From Pseudonocardiales bacterium (GTDB taxonomy: Bacteria > Actinomycetota > Actinomycetes > Mycobacteriales > Pseudonocardiaceae), in the NCBI GenBank assembly GCA_003244055.1, contig QHBZ01000032.1, positions 1 to 59,571 on the forward strand: a DNA stretch of 59,571 nucleotides. Reading direction: 5' to 3'. The notes under the pieces were generated by a model. The model was not told the origin of the DNA, searched no databases, and saw only the letters and a program-made list of their open reading frames with translations. Positions 16,588 through 25,077 of this stretch are shown here, piece after piece (the first letter of the stretch is position 1; every line of letters starts with the position of its first letter). Made by a program: the position numbers and the translations under genes.

Positions 16588-17730
16588 GGCGTGGCTATAC
16601 GCCTCCCGGTGCAACATCGCGCTCGCCGCCCAGGAGAAGTCCTTGGCGCGCCGCTGCGCGGCAGCCGACAGCTCCGCCCGGCGAGCGGGATCATCGAGCA
16701 GTTCGACAAGACCGGCGGCGATGTCGGTGGCGTCGATGCCGCAGTAGGCCACCGCATCCCCGCCGACCTCGGGCAAGGACAGACGCCGGGTAGTCAGCAC
16801 AGCGGCCCCAGCCGCCATCGCCTCCAGCACCGGCAACCCGAACCCCTCCCCCAGCGACGGGTATGCCACCACGGCCGCGCCACCGAGGAACCCGGACAGC
16901 TCCTCTAGTGGGAGATAGCCGGCCCGGATCACCCGGACCCGGTGCGGCACGGCCTGCAGGTCTTGCTCAACCTGGCTGTCCCAGCCTGGCTGCCCAGCCA
17001 GTACCAGAGCGGTCGGGTCGGACGCGCTCGAGCGGATCTGGCTTGCCCGGGCGAACCCACGGATCAACGCCGGCACGTTCTTGCGCGGCTCGAGCGCCCC
17101 GAGAAAAGCCACATAGGGGCTGTTGTCCAGGCGCAGCCGGAGCCGGACCACGGTTTTCTCCTCCGGCGACGGAGGGTGGAAGCGGTCGGCATCCACCCCG
17201 TGGTGCACCACGCGCAGGCTGTCGACGTTCCGGGCCACGCCGGCGCCGACAACGCGGCGCAGCTCGCGGGCCGTTGAGGCACTGGGCACCACGCACACGT
17301 CGGCCCTGCGCAGCGAGGTCCGAGTCCAGGCTCGAAAGAAGCGAGCCTTCACCGGCGAGTGCACCCTGGGATCGGTGAAGAACGTCGCGTCGTGCAAGGT
17401 GACCACCGTGGCCACCGGGCTGGCCAGCGGCATCGTGTAGTGCGGGCAGTGCAGCACGTCGACCCGCGCCCGCCGGATCAGCCAGGGCAGGGTGGTCTGC
17501 TCCCAGGTCAGTCGCGCGGTCCGGGCCACCAGGCGCTCCACGGCAGGCAACACGTCGGCGTGCGGGGCCAGCGAGGCATAGAGTTCGGCGTCGCGCGGTT
17601 GGCACACCACCATCGGTGCCGCGCCATCCGCGTCCAGCGCCGTGACCAGGCAATCCACGTAGCGACCGACGCCACCACGGTCGGCTGGGACCGCCGTCGC
17701 GTCGATGAGCACCCGTGGCTCGGTGAACAC
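16561..17730 (-). CDS. Glycosyltransferase family 4
   Basis: A 389-residue GT-B protein. The N-terminal domain starts 'RVLIDATAVPADRGGVGRYV' and has 'DVLHCPHYTMPLASPVATVVTLHD'. The C-terminal donor domain has 'VAFLGALEPRKNVPALIRGF' and the family E-x7-E region 'SLGEGFGLPVLEAMAAG'. It uses an activated sugar, often GDP-mannose, which manB could supply. It starts 9 nt downstream of the other GT4 stop, so the two are co-transcribed with wbbL. Acceptor and linkage are unknown. Confidence 0.88.
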   Translation of the reverse strand: MFTEPRVLIDATAVPADRGGVGRYVDCLVTALDADGAAPMVVCQPRDAELYASLAPHADVLPAVERLVARTARLTWEQTTLPWLIRRARVDVLHCPHYTMPLASPVATVVTLHDATFFTDPRVHSPVKARFFRAWTRTSLRRADVCVVPSASTARELRRVVGAGVARNVDSLRVVHHGVDADRFHPPSPEEKTVVRLRLRLDNSPYVAFLGALEPRKNVPALIRGFARASQIRSSASDPTALVLAGQPGWDSQVEQDLQAVPHRVRVIRAGYLPLEELSGFLGGAAVVAYPSLGEGFGLPVLEAMAAGAAVLTTRRLSLPEVGGDAVAYCGIDATDIAAGLVELLDDPARRAELSAAAQRRAKDFSWAASAMLHREAYSHAAVAHRRSR

Positions 17731-17739
17731 GCAGGGAGC

Positions 17740-18873
17740 CTACGAGATAACGCAGTGTGCTCGTCTCTGGTATAGCTCCAGGTGCACCGACCACACCAGG
17801 CCCGCGGTGCGCTCCCAACTGAACTGCTCCGCCCGGCGCCGACCCGCGGCGCGCATAGCCTGCATCTTGCCAGCGTCGGACAACACCGCGCGCAGGGCGC
17901 TGGCCAGCGCGACGGGATCGCGGCGTCCGACGACCACGCCAGCGCCCTCGGCGACCTCGAGCAATGCGGGGGCATCGGAATGCACTACCGGCACACCGGC
18001 CGCCATCGCCTCCAGCACCGGCAGGCCGAAACCCTCAGCCAGGCTCGGTGCCGCGAGCACCGCGGCGCCGTGCAACACGACGGCCAGCTCAGCGTCGGTG
18101 ATCCGGCCCAACACATGCACCCGGGCTGGATCCAACCCGCACTGCCGGGCCAGCGCAGCCGGGTCGACCTGCCCCCACCCCGGTTGGCCGACCAGCACCA
18201 CCGGTAGATCCGGGGCATGCGGCGCGGCCAGCGCGGCGAGCAGCGTGTCGATCCCCTTGCGCGGTTCGATGGTGCCGATCGTGAGCACGTAACGCGGTGG
18301 CAGCCGCAGCCGCGTGGCGATGGCGGCAGCATCGTTCGGCAGGAGCGTCACGGCTGCGGTGACCCCCTCCCCGGCCACGTAGACCGGAGCCTGGCAGGAC
18401 ACCTGCCGCGCCAGGTCGTCGGCAACTGCGGCGGTGGGAACCACGAGGGCATCGGCCCTGCTAGCCGCACGCCGGATGTTGCGGCGGTGCCAGCGGGCCC
18501 CGCGCCGAGTCAACCCGTCGGGATGGGTCCAGGCCACCGTGTCGTGCACCGTGACCACCAGTTGACCGCCACGGCGTGGCCTCGGTGGTGCCAGCGGGGT
18601 CGGGGCATGCACGGTATCGCCGCCCGGCCACAGCGGGACACCGCAGTCCCACGCGGCGACCAACGCGCGCCGGGGCAGTGGCAGCAGGTGCGGTCCCTGC
18701 ACTCCGGGGATGGTCGCCGGGGTGCAGTCGGCGTGCCTGGCCACCGCGCTGCCCACCGTCCAGCCGGCCGGCGCGGTCGTGGCCAGGGCCGCCGCGAGCT
18801 CACGGGAGTACCGCCCGGTACCGCCGGGTACCGGCGCGAGCAACTGCTCCAACAGCACCACCAGCTTGGGCAC
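17740..18873 (-). CDS. Glycosyltransferase family 4
   Basis: A 377-residue GT-B retaining transferase and first gene of the minus-strand glycosyltransferase run. Key segments are 'LAPVPGGTGRYSRELAAAL' (acceptor domain), 'QLVVTVHDTVAWTHPDG', 'YVLTIGTIEPRKGIDTLLAAL' and 'SLAEGFGLPVLEAMAAGVPVV' (donor domain). It is a close paralogue in layout of the next gene downstream. It is divergent from the GT2 gene at 18925, with only about 50 bp between starts, so the promoters must be compact. Confidence 0.88.
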   Translation of the reverse strand: MPKLVVLLEQLLAPVPGGTGRYSRELAAALATTAPAGWTVGSAVARHADCTPATIPGVQGPHLLPLPRRALVAAWDCGVPLWPGGDTVHAPTPLAPPRPRRGGQLVVTVHDTVAWTHPDGLTRRGARWHRRNIRRAASRADALVVPTAAVADDLARQVSCQAPVYVAGEGVTAAVTLLPNDAAAIATRLRLPPRYVLTIGTIEPRKGIDTLLAALAAPHAPDLPVVLVGQPGWGQVDPAALARQCGLDPARVHVLGRITDAELAVVLHGAAVLAAPSLAEGFGLPVLEAMAAGVPVVHSDAPALLEVAEGAGVVVGRRDPVALASALRAVLSDAGKMQAMRAAGRRRAEQFSWERTAGLVWSVHLELYQRRAHCVIS

Positions 18874-18924
18874 GCCGGGAGTCTGGCACGGGCGCCGCTG
18901 GCCTGACGCGTACCGTCGCGCCCC

Positions 18925-19875
18925 GTGCCAGCAGGTGTCCGAACCACGGTGGTCGTGGTCACCTGGCGAGGTCGCGGTCTGATCGGGCCCTGCCTGGACG
19001 CGCTAGCCGCCCAGACCCGTCCACACCGGGTACTGGTGGTCGACAACGCCTCCACCGATGGAACCGCGCAGGAGATCGCTGGACACTTAGTGGAGCCCCA
19101 GGTCCTGCGGCTGGCCCGCAACGCCGGCTACGCCGGGGCATTGGCCGCCGCGTTGCCGCAGATCAGCACGCCGTTCATGGCGTGGCTCAACGACGACGCA
19201 CAGCCAGAGCCCGGCTGGCTCGCAGCGCTGGAGCAGGCCCTGGACAACGATGACAGTGCCGCCGCCGCGGCGTCGGTGTTGCACACCGGGGTCGGCACCG
19301 TGACCTCTATCGGCGTGGCACTCACCGCCATCGGGTACGGCCGGGACACCACCAGCGCTGCGCCGTTCGGCTTCTGCGGGGGGGCCGCGTTGCTGCACAC
19401 AGGCGCGCTACGCGCCGCCGGTGGCGTCCCCGCCTCGTTGTTCTGCTACTACGAGGACACCGACACATCGTGGCGATTGCGGCTGGCGGGCTATCAGGTA
19501 CTCGCCGTGCCGGGTGCCCGCGTCCGGCACATCGGCGGAGCCTCCGCGCGCCATGGCACGCCGGCCTTCCACCGCTGGAACGAGCGCAACCGGCTACTGG
19601 TGCTACTGCGCTGCGCACCTGCCTCGGTAGCCGCCCGGGAGCTGGCCCGCTTCGCCGCGCTGACCTTGCTGCTGCCCTGGCGCCGGCACCATCCTGGTAC
19701 CCCCAATTTCACGCTGCCGCTACGCCTGCGGGTCCTCACGGACGTGGCAGCTCGCCTGCCCACAACGCTGATCGCGCGGCACCGAATCGGCCGCCGCGCC
19801 ACCGTCCCCCGCGCAGCGGTGTGGTCCACCTGGGCCGGCAACCCCGACCCCCACTTCCTTCGCGAGGTGCGCTGA
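18925..19875 (+). CDS. Glycosyltransferase family 2
   Basis: A 316-residue GT2 from GTG 18925. It has 'TTVVVVTWRGRGLIGPCLDAL', 'HRVLVVDNASTDGTAQEIA', the DxD region 'AWLNDDAQPEPGWL' and 'LFCYYEDTDTSWRLRLAGYQ'. The length and motif order resemble rhamnosyl- or galactofuranosyl-type GT2 enzymes. The C-terminal quarter has a hydrophobic patch ('LARFAALTLLLPW') that may bind membrane. A hairpin (19878-19941) begins 2 nt after the stop. Confidence 0.87.
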   Translation: MPAGVRTTVVVVTWRGRGLIGPCLDALAAQTRPHRVLVVDNASTDGTAQEIAGHLVEPQVLRLARNAGYAGALAAALPQISTPFMAWLNDDAQPEPGWLAALEQALDNDDSAAAAASVLHTGVGTVTSIGVALTAIGYGRDTTSAAPFGFCGGAALLHTGALRAAGGVPASLFCYYEDTDTSWRLRLAGYQVLAVPGARVRHIGGASARHGTPAFHRWNERNRLLVLLRCAPASVAARELARFAALTLLLPWRRHHPGTPNFTLPLRLRVLTDVAARLPTTLIARHRIGRRATVPRAAVWSTWAGNPDPHFLREVR

Positions 19876-19877
19876 CC

Positions 19878-19941
19878 CTCCCGAACTCAACAGCGGTGCT
19901 GTTCGTTCGCACCAAAGGAGCGCTGGTGTTGAGCTCGGGAG
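19878..19941. terminator. Inverted repeat after GT2 gene; member of a repeat shared with 37701-37762
   Basis: The left arm starts CTCCCGAACTCAACAGC at 19878 and the right arm ends ...TGTTGAGCTCGGGAG at 19941, with about 17 of 21 positions pairing and a loop of about 20 nt. It has no T-tract. Its arm sequence is almost the same as that of the perfect hairpin at 37701-37762, so it is a repeat element that may also act as a terminator. Confidence 0.7.
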
Positions 19942-20035
19942 ATGCAGCGCCGTTGAAAGTTCGGCAGGTACCCCTGCTGGAACGAGCGCATCGGGATGGG
20001 GCACCCTAGGCAGCCGCCGAAGGAGGACGCCGGAC

Positions 20036-22549
20036 GTGGGTGAGCGCGCGCTGCCGAAGGTGTCGGTGATCGTGGTCAACTACCGCGGCGCCGAACACAG
20101 CGTGACCTGCCTGCGTGCGCTGCGCGACGAGCTGGACTGGCCCGCCGAGGCGCTCGAGCTGATCTGCGTGGACAACGCCTCAGGCGACGGCAGCGCGCAG
20201 CGGATCGCCGCCGCCGTTCCGCAGGCCCGGCTGATCCGCTCGGCCACCAACACGGGGTTCGCCGGTGGCTGCAACCTCGGGGTCGCCCACGCCACCGGCG
20301 AGATCGTCGCCTTCCTCAACAGCGACGCGCGGCCGCACCGCGACTGGGTACGCGCCGCGGTCAATGTGCTGCAAGCGGAGCCAGACGTTGCGGCAGTGGC
20401 CAGCAAGGTGCTGGACTGGGACGGCGAGCGGATCGACTACGTCGACGGCGGGCTGACCTGGTACGGCATGGGGTACAAGCCGCATATCGGCAAGCTCGAC
20501 GACGGCGCTCACGACACCGCCCGCGACGTGCTGTTCGGCACCGGCGCCGCGCTGCTGGCCCGGCGCGAGGTATTCGAGCGAGTCGGCGGGTTCGACGAGC
20601 GGTTCTTCATGTTCTGCGAGGACGTCGACCTGGGCTGGCGCCTGAACCTGCGCGGGTACCGGGTGCGCTACGAGCCGGCCTCGATCGCATACCACCGCCA
20701 CCACGCCTCGCTGCACGGCGCCGACCCGGCGCGCGAAACCTACCTGCTGGAACGCAACGCGCTCGCCGCGCTGTACAAGAACGTCTCCGATGAGACCCTG
20801 GCCACCGTGCTGCCCGCCGCGCTCGCGCTGGCCGTGCGGCGAGCCACCGCCCGTGGGGACTGCGACCCGACCGAGCTGGAGATGACCCGCCGCGAACCCG
20901 CAGCGGAGACCCCCGGCCCGATGGCCGTGCCCCGGGTGACCATGGCCGGGATCTACGCCATCGACCGCTTCGTCGAGATGCTGCCCGCGCTGGCCACGTC
21001 CCGGCGGGTCGAGCAGGCCGCCCGGGTCCGCACCGACGCCGACCTGCTCCCGCTGATGCGCAACGCCCTGGAGCGCACCTCCCCGGAGGTCCCCTACCTG
21101 CTCGCACACGACTCGATCGTCGAAGCGCTGGGCGTGACGCAGGTGTACGGGGCCCGCCGGCGGATCCTCATCATCACTGCGGACGCCGTGTCGCAGCGGA
21201 TGGCCGGGCCCGCGATCCGAGCGTGGAACATGGCCGAGTTGCTGTCCGGCGAGCACGACGTGCGCCTGATCAGCCTCAACGACCACTCCGACGTGTCTTG
21301 CGGCGGCCGCGACCCGGCCGACTTCGACGTGCGCCAGGTAGCGCCCCGGTCGATGGGCCCCGAGCTGGCCTGGGCCCAGTTGGTAGTCCTTCAAGGCCAC
21401 GTACTTGAGCACATCCCGTCTTTAAAGACCTCCAACCACCTCGTCATCGCCGACATCTACGACCCGATGCACCTCGAGCAACTCGAGCAGGGTCGCGATC
21501 TGGGTGACGATCAGCGTGCCCAGGTCGTCGAGGCGGTCACCGCGGTGCTGTCGACCCAGCTGCGCCGCGGCGACTTCTTCCTGTGCGCCTCGCAGCGGCA
21601 GCGGCATTTCTGGCTCGGACATCTGGCCGCGATCGGGCGGCTGTCCCCCACCGTGTACGACGCTGACCCGACGACTCGCTCGCTGCTGGCGGTGGCCCCG
21701 TTCGGGCTGCCCGGCAAGCCACCGCAGCGCACCGGTCCCGGGTTGCGCGACACGCTGGGGTTCGGGCCGCGGGAGAAGGTCGTGCTCTGGGCTGGCGGTG
21801 TCTACTCCTGGTTCGACCCGCTGACCCTGCTGCACGCCGTGCACGCTTTGCGCACCGAACACCCTGATCTGCGGCTGGTGTTCCTCGGGATGCGCCACCC
21901 GAACCCCGATGTGCCCGAGATGGGCATGGCCGGGCAGGCCCGCCGGCTCGCGGACAGCCTCGGGCTCACCGGCGAGCAGGTGTACTTCAACGAAACCTGG
22001 GTGCCCTACGCCGACCGGCAGAACTGGTTGCTCGACGCCGACGCCGGCGTCACCACACACTTCGAGCACGTCGAGACCACCTTCGCCTTCCGTACCCGCG
22101 TGCTGGACTACCTCTGGGCGGGGTTGCCCATCGTCACCACCGACGGCGACGCCTTTGCCGAGCTGGTCGCCGCCGAGGAGCTCGGCGTCGTGGTGCCCGC
22201 GCAAGATCCGGCGGCACTGGCCGCCGCGCTGCAACGGGTCCTCTACGACGACGACTTCTCCGCCGGCTGCCGGGACCGGATCGCGGCAGTGGCGCAGCGC
22301 TTCACCTGGGAGACGGTGCTGGCACCGCTGGTCGAGTTCTGCCGGCACCCGCGGCCCGCGCCGGACCGGTTGCGCCCCGCCCCGCTGACCGCGCCCGACC
22401 GCCGGACCGGCGTGGCCGGCACGCTGCGCCGCGACGCCGCACTGGCCCGCTCCTACCTCGCCGCAGGCGGCCCCACCGAGGTGGCTCGCCGAGCCGCCGG
22501 CCGACTACGGAGGCTGTGGATAAGCCGTGAGTGGCGAACCGACCTATAA
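20036..22549 (+). CDS. Two-domain glycosyltransferase (GT2 plus GT4)
   Basis: An 837-residue protein from GTG 20036, with AAGGAGGA upstream. Residues about 1-270 are a GT2 domain ('VSVIVVNYRGAEHSVTCL', 'LICVDNASGDGSAQRI', 'FLNSDARPHRDWV', 'FFMFCEDVDLGWRLNLRGY'). A ~100-residue helical linker follows. From about 380 a GT4-type GT-B domain follows ('ILIITADAVSQRMAGPAIRAWN', 'VVLWAGGVYSWFDPLTLLHAV', 'RVLDYLWAGLPIVTTDGDAFAELV'). It may add two different sugars in sequence. Its end overlaps the following GT4 gene by 23 nt. Confidence 0.87.
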   Translation: MGERALPKVSVIVVNYRGAEHSVTCLRALRDELDWPAEALELICVDNASGDGSAQRIAAAVPQARLIRSATNTGFAGGCNLGVAHATGEIVAFLNSDARPHRDWVRAAVNVLQAEPDVAAVASKVLDWDGERIDYVDGGLTWYGMGYKPHIGKLDDGAHDTARDVLFGTGAALLARREVFERVGGFDERFFMFCEDVDLGWRLNLRGYRVRYEPASIAYHRHHASLHGADPARETYLLERNALAALYKNVSDETLATVLPAALALAVRRATARGDCDPTELEMTRREPAAETPGPMAVPRVTMAGIYAIDRFVEMLPALATSRRVEQAARVRTDADLLPLMRNALERTSPEVPYLLAHDSIVEALGVTQVYGARRRILIITADAVSQRMAGPAIRAWNMAELLSGEHDVRLISLNDHSDVSCGGRDPADFDVRQVAPRSMGPELAWAQLVVLQGHVLEHIPSLKTSNHLVIADIYDPMHLEQLEQGRDLGDDQRAQVVEAVTAVLSTQLRRGDFFLCASQRQRHFWLGHLAAIGRLSPTVYDADPTTRSLLAVAPFGLPGKPPQRTGPGLRDTLGFGPREKVVLWAGGVYSWFDPLTLLHAVHALRTEHPDLRLVFLGMRHPNPDVPEMGMAGQARRLADSLGLTGEQVYFNETWVPYADRQNWLLDADAGVTTHFEHVETTFAFRTRVLDYLWAGLPIVTTDGDAFAELVAAEELGVVVPAQDPAALAAALQRVLYDDDFSAGCRDRIAAVAQRFTWETVLAPLVEFCRHPRPAPDRLRPAPLTAPDRRTGVAGTLRRDAALARSYLAAGGPTEVARRAAGRLRRLWISREWRTDL

Positions 22550-22568
22550 CTCGCATCGCCACTCACGG
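22525..22568. repeat. 13-bp perfect inverted repeat across a gene junction
   Basis: CCGTGAGTGGCGA at 22525-22537 and its exact complement at 22556-22568 with an 18-nt spacer. The left arm contains the GTG start of the next glycosyltransferase (22527), and the spacer holds the stop of the previous gene (22547-22549). The hairpin would sequester the downstream start. Confidence 0.8.
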
Positions 22569-23693
22569 GACGCGTTACGCGTCCTGATCGATGGCACGCC
22601 GCTGCTCGGGCAGCGCACCGGGATCGGTCGCTACACCGCGGCGTTGCTGCGGGAGCTGGCCACCCGGTCCGACGTGGAGGTCACAGTCACCGCGTTCACT
22701 GCTCGCGGCCAGGTCAAGCTGCGCGGCGCGGTGCCCAGTGGGCTGGCGGTGCGCGGCGGGCCCGTGCCGGCCAGGGCGCTGCGGGCGTTGTGGAGAAGTG
22801 TGGATTGGCCCTGCACCGAGCTGCTCGCCGGCGGCGCCGACGTGCTGCACGCCACCAATTTCGTACTGCCGCCGTCGAAACGCGCCCGCGGTGTCGTCAC
22901 AGTGCACGACCTGGCGTTCCTGGACTACCCGGAATTCCTGAACCCGGCGCAACGCGACCTGCCCACTCTGGTCGAGCGCTCGGTGGACCGAGCGGCGATC
23001 GTCTGCACCCCGAGTGATGCGGTGGCACAGCAGGTGACCCGCGGTCTCGGCGTCCCCGAAGAGCGGGTCGTGGTGACCCCGCTGGGGGTGGACCGCTCAT
23101 GGTCAACCGCCGTGGCGCCCACCGAAGCGCTGCGCGCCGCGCTGGGTCTCCCGCAGCGGTATCTGCTGTTCGTCGGTGCGGCGCAGCCGCGAAAGGGCCT
23201 CGACGTGCTGCTCGAGGCACACCGCAGCCAACCTGATCTCGCGCCACTGGTAGTCGCGGGACCGGCCGGCTGGGGTCCGGCGCCGACGACCTCGTCCCGG
23301 GTGCATACCGTGGGCTACCTCGACGAGGCTGACCTGCGCTGCGTGGTCGCCGGCGCGACAACGGTGGTGCTGCCGTCGCGCGACGAGGGTTTCGGCTTGC
23401 CGGTACTGGAAGCGATGGCGGCCGGGATACCGGTGGTGTGCTCTGATCTGCCGGCGCTGCGAGAGGTCGCCGGGGGGCTCGCGACCCTGGTCCCACCGGT
23501 GGATCCCGCCGCCCTGGCCACTGCGCTGGCCTGCGCGGACGACGCTGCCCGCGATCCTGCCGGGGCGGCCGCTCGACGTGCGCATGCGGCCCGCTACACC
23601 TGGCAAGCCTGCGCGCAGGCGACGGTCGGCGCGTACCGGAAAGCCCGCGACCCTGACCCGGGTCGGCGTGAAAATCTCACGGGACACCGGTGA
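22527..23693 (+). CDS. Glycosyltransferase family 4
   Basis: A 388-residue GT-B enzyme. It has 'LRVLIDGTPLLGQRTGIGRYTAALL', 'DVLHATNFVLPPSKRARGVVTVHDLAFL', 'YLLFVGAAQPRKGLDVLLEAH' and 'SRDEGFGLPVLEAMAAGIPVV'. The start may be GTG 22527, which overlaps the upstream gene and lies in an inverted repeat, or an internal start closer to the 'LRVLIDG' strand at about residue 17, so the N-terminus is uncertain. It closes the plus-strand glycosyltransferase trio. Confidence 0.85.
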   Translation: MSGEPTYNSHRHSRDALRVLIDGTPLLGQRTGIGRYTAALLRELATRSDVEVTVTAFTARGQVKLRGAVPSGLAVRGGPVPARALRALWRSVDWPCTELLAGGADVLHATNFVLPPSKRARGVVTVHDLAFLDYPEFLNPAQRDLPTLVERSVDRAAIVCTPSDAVAQQVTRGLGVPEERVVVTPLGVDRSWSTAVAPTEALRAALGLPQRYLLFVGAAQPRKGLDVLLEAHRSQPDLAPLVVAGPAGWGPAPTTSSRVHTVGYLDEADLRCVVAGATTVVLPSRDEGFGLPVLEAMAAGIPVVCSDLPALREVAGGLATLVPPVDPAALATALACADDAARDPAGAAARRAHAARYTWQACAQATVGAYRKARDPDPGRRENLTGHR

Positions 23694-23932
23694 CGGACAC
23701 AGCGGCCACCCATGATGGGCACACCGAGATGGGTTTCACCCACGGGGAGTAGCGAAGCAGCGTTACCAAGCCGTTATAGTAGGTCGTAGGGTCGCACACA
23801 GCTACGGGAAGACGCCAAGGAAAGGCCGCTCACCCCCATTCGAGTGTCGGGGGCCATCGCATTCAGCTACGTCAAACGCGGGCACACGACTGCGCCCGCG
23901 CGATGGCGCGCGCGTTCCACAGGAGGGGGAGG
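23694..23932 (+). promoter_or_regulatory. Long 239-nt leader of the GH183-type gene, structured but unassigned
   Basis: No gene is visible between the GT4 stop and the DUF4185 start. The stretch has G-rich purine blocks (ACGGGGAG, GTAGGG, AAGGAAAGG) and two pairing possibilities: CCCCC/GGGGG around 23834-23858 and CGCGGGC/GCCCGCG at about 23878-23901, just before the ribosome site. It could be a 5' UTR with a regulatory RNA. Resemblance to the c-di-AMP (ydaO) riboswitch was considered but not established. Confidence 0.35.
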
Positions 23933-25072
23933 ATGATGTTCACTCGCCGAACTCCGATCGGGGCCGCCCTGGCGGCTCTGAGCGCGGCAACTGTAGCAGT
24001 CACGGTCACCGCAGCTGCGCCTGGGGTCGCGCAGACGGCGCCGTTGGGCGAGGCGAACCCGGTCGCCGTGTTGACCGGCGCCCAGTCGATCAACGCAACC
24101 GAGGCGAGGTACCAGGTCAAGGGCACCGACCTCGGGATCATGTGGACCGACGAGAGAGGTCAGATCCTGGCCGCCTTCGGCGACACCTTTGGTCCCGGAT
24201 GGCCCGGCATCACCAGCGGATTCGCAAAGCCCGCCACGATCGATTGGCGCTCGAACACACTAGCCCGCAGTACGGACCGCAACCCGTCCAACGGCATGAC
24301 GTTCAACAATTACGTCACCGACCGTCCGGGCCACGCCAAGGAGCTGCTGCCGTCGCTGAAGAAGGACGGCGTCGAGATGACCAAGATCCCGACCGGCGGC
24401 GTCAACGTCGACGGCCGCGACTACCTGGCTTATATGTCCATTCGCAGCTTCACCAAACCCGGGCACTGGATCACCAACCACGCTGGCATCGCTTACTCTG
24501 ATGACGGCGGTCAGACCTGGAAGGACGCCTCCAGCGCACGCCGGCCGAACACTAAGGGCTTCGACGATCAATTTCAGATGATCGCCTTCGCCCGCCGGGA
24601 CGGCTTCGTCTATGCGTTCGGCACGCCCAACGGCCGATTCGGTGACGCCCATATCGCCCGAGTACCCGAACAGCAACTGCTCGACCAATCCGCTTACGAG
24701 TACTGGACCGGCAAAGACTGGCAGCGGGGCGATAGTTCGATCGCCACCCCGATCGTGGACGGGCCCGTGGGCGAGCTGTCGGTCCGCTACGACCAGACTC
24801 TCAAGAGCTGGGAGATGATGTATCTCGACGAGTCGCGTAAGGAGATCGTGGTCCGGCTGGCACCGCAGCCGACTGGTCCGTGGAGCGCGGAGATACCGGT
24901 CGCCACATCACGCGAGTACCCGAACCTCTACGGCGGATTCCTGGACCCGGACTCCAAGGGCACGGACCTTTACTTCACGATGACCCAGTACGACAGCTAC
25001 AACGTGATGATGATGCACGCCAAACTGCCGGACAGCGCGGTGCGCAGCGCGCTGAAATGCCCCTGCAATTGA
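23933..25072 (+). CDS. Secreted DUF4185 protein (GH183-type, candidate endo-D-arabinanase)
   Basis: A 379-residue protein from ATG 23933 (ATG 23936 is equally possible) after AGGAGGGGGAGG. An N-terminal signal peptide ('FTRRTPIGAALAALSAATVAV...PGVAQTA') directs export. The body has the DUF4185 beta-propeller-like pattern: 'GIMWTDERGQILAAFGDTF', 'RSFTKPGHWITNHAGIAYSDDGGQTW', 'YEYWTGKDWQ', 'YPNLYGGFLDP' and 'YFTMTQYDSYNVMMM'. DUF4185 members were recently classed as GH183 endo-D-arabinanases, so this enzyme may cut arabinan of the cell wall. The neighbouring genes make the arabinogalactan linker, which supports that role. Activity is inferred. Confidence 0.82.
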   Translation: MMFTRRTPIGAALAALSAATVAVTVTAAAPGVAQTAPLGEANPVAVLTGAQSINATEARYQVKGTDLGIMWTDERGQILAAFGDTFGPGWPGITSGFAKPATIDWRSNTLARSTDRNPSNGMTFNNYVTDRPGHAKELLPSLKKDGVEMTKIPTGGVNVDGRDYLAYMSIRSFTKPGHWITNHAGIAYSDDGGQTWKDASSARRPNTKGFDDQFQMIAFARRDGFVYAFGTPNGRFGDAHIARVPEQQLLDQSAYEYWTGKDWQRGDSSIATPIVDGPVGELSVRYDQTLKSWEMMYLDESRKEIVVRLAPQPTGPWSAEIPVATSREYPNLYGGFLDPDSKGTDLYFTMTQYDSYNVMMMHAKLPDSAVRSALKCPCN

Positions 25073-25077
25073 TCCCG

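Noticed and set aside
23770-23860. c-di-AMP (ydaO) riboswitch upstream of the GH183-type gene
   Set aside because: Some short matches (GTAGGG, GGGGAG), but the order and stems of the known consensus could not be matched by eye; left as an unassigned leader.
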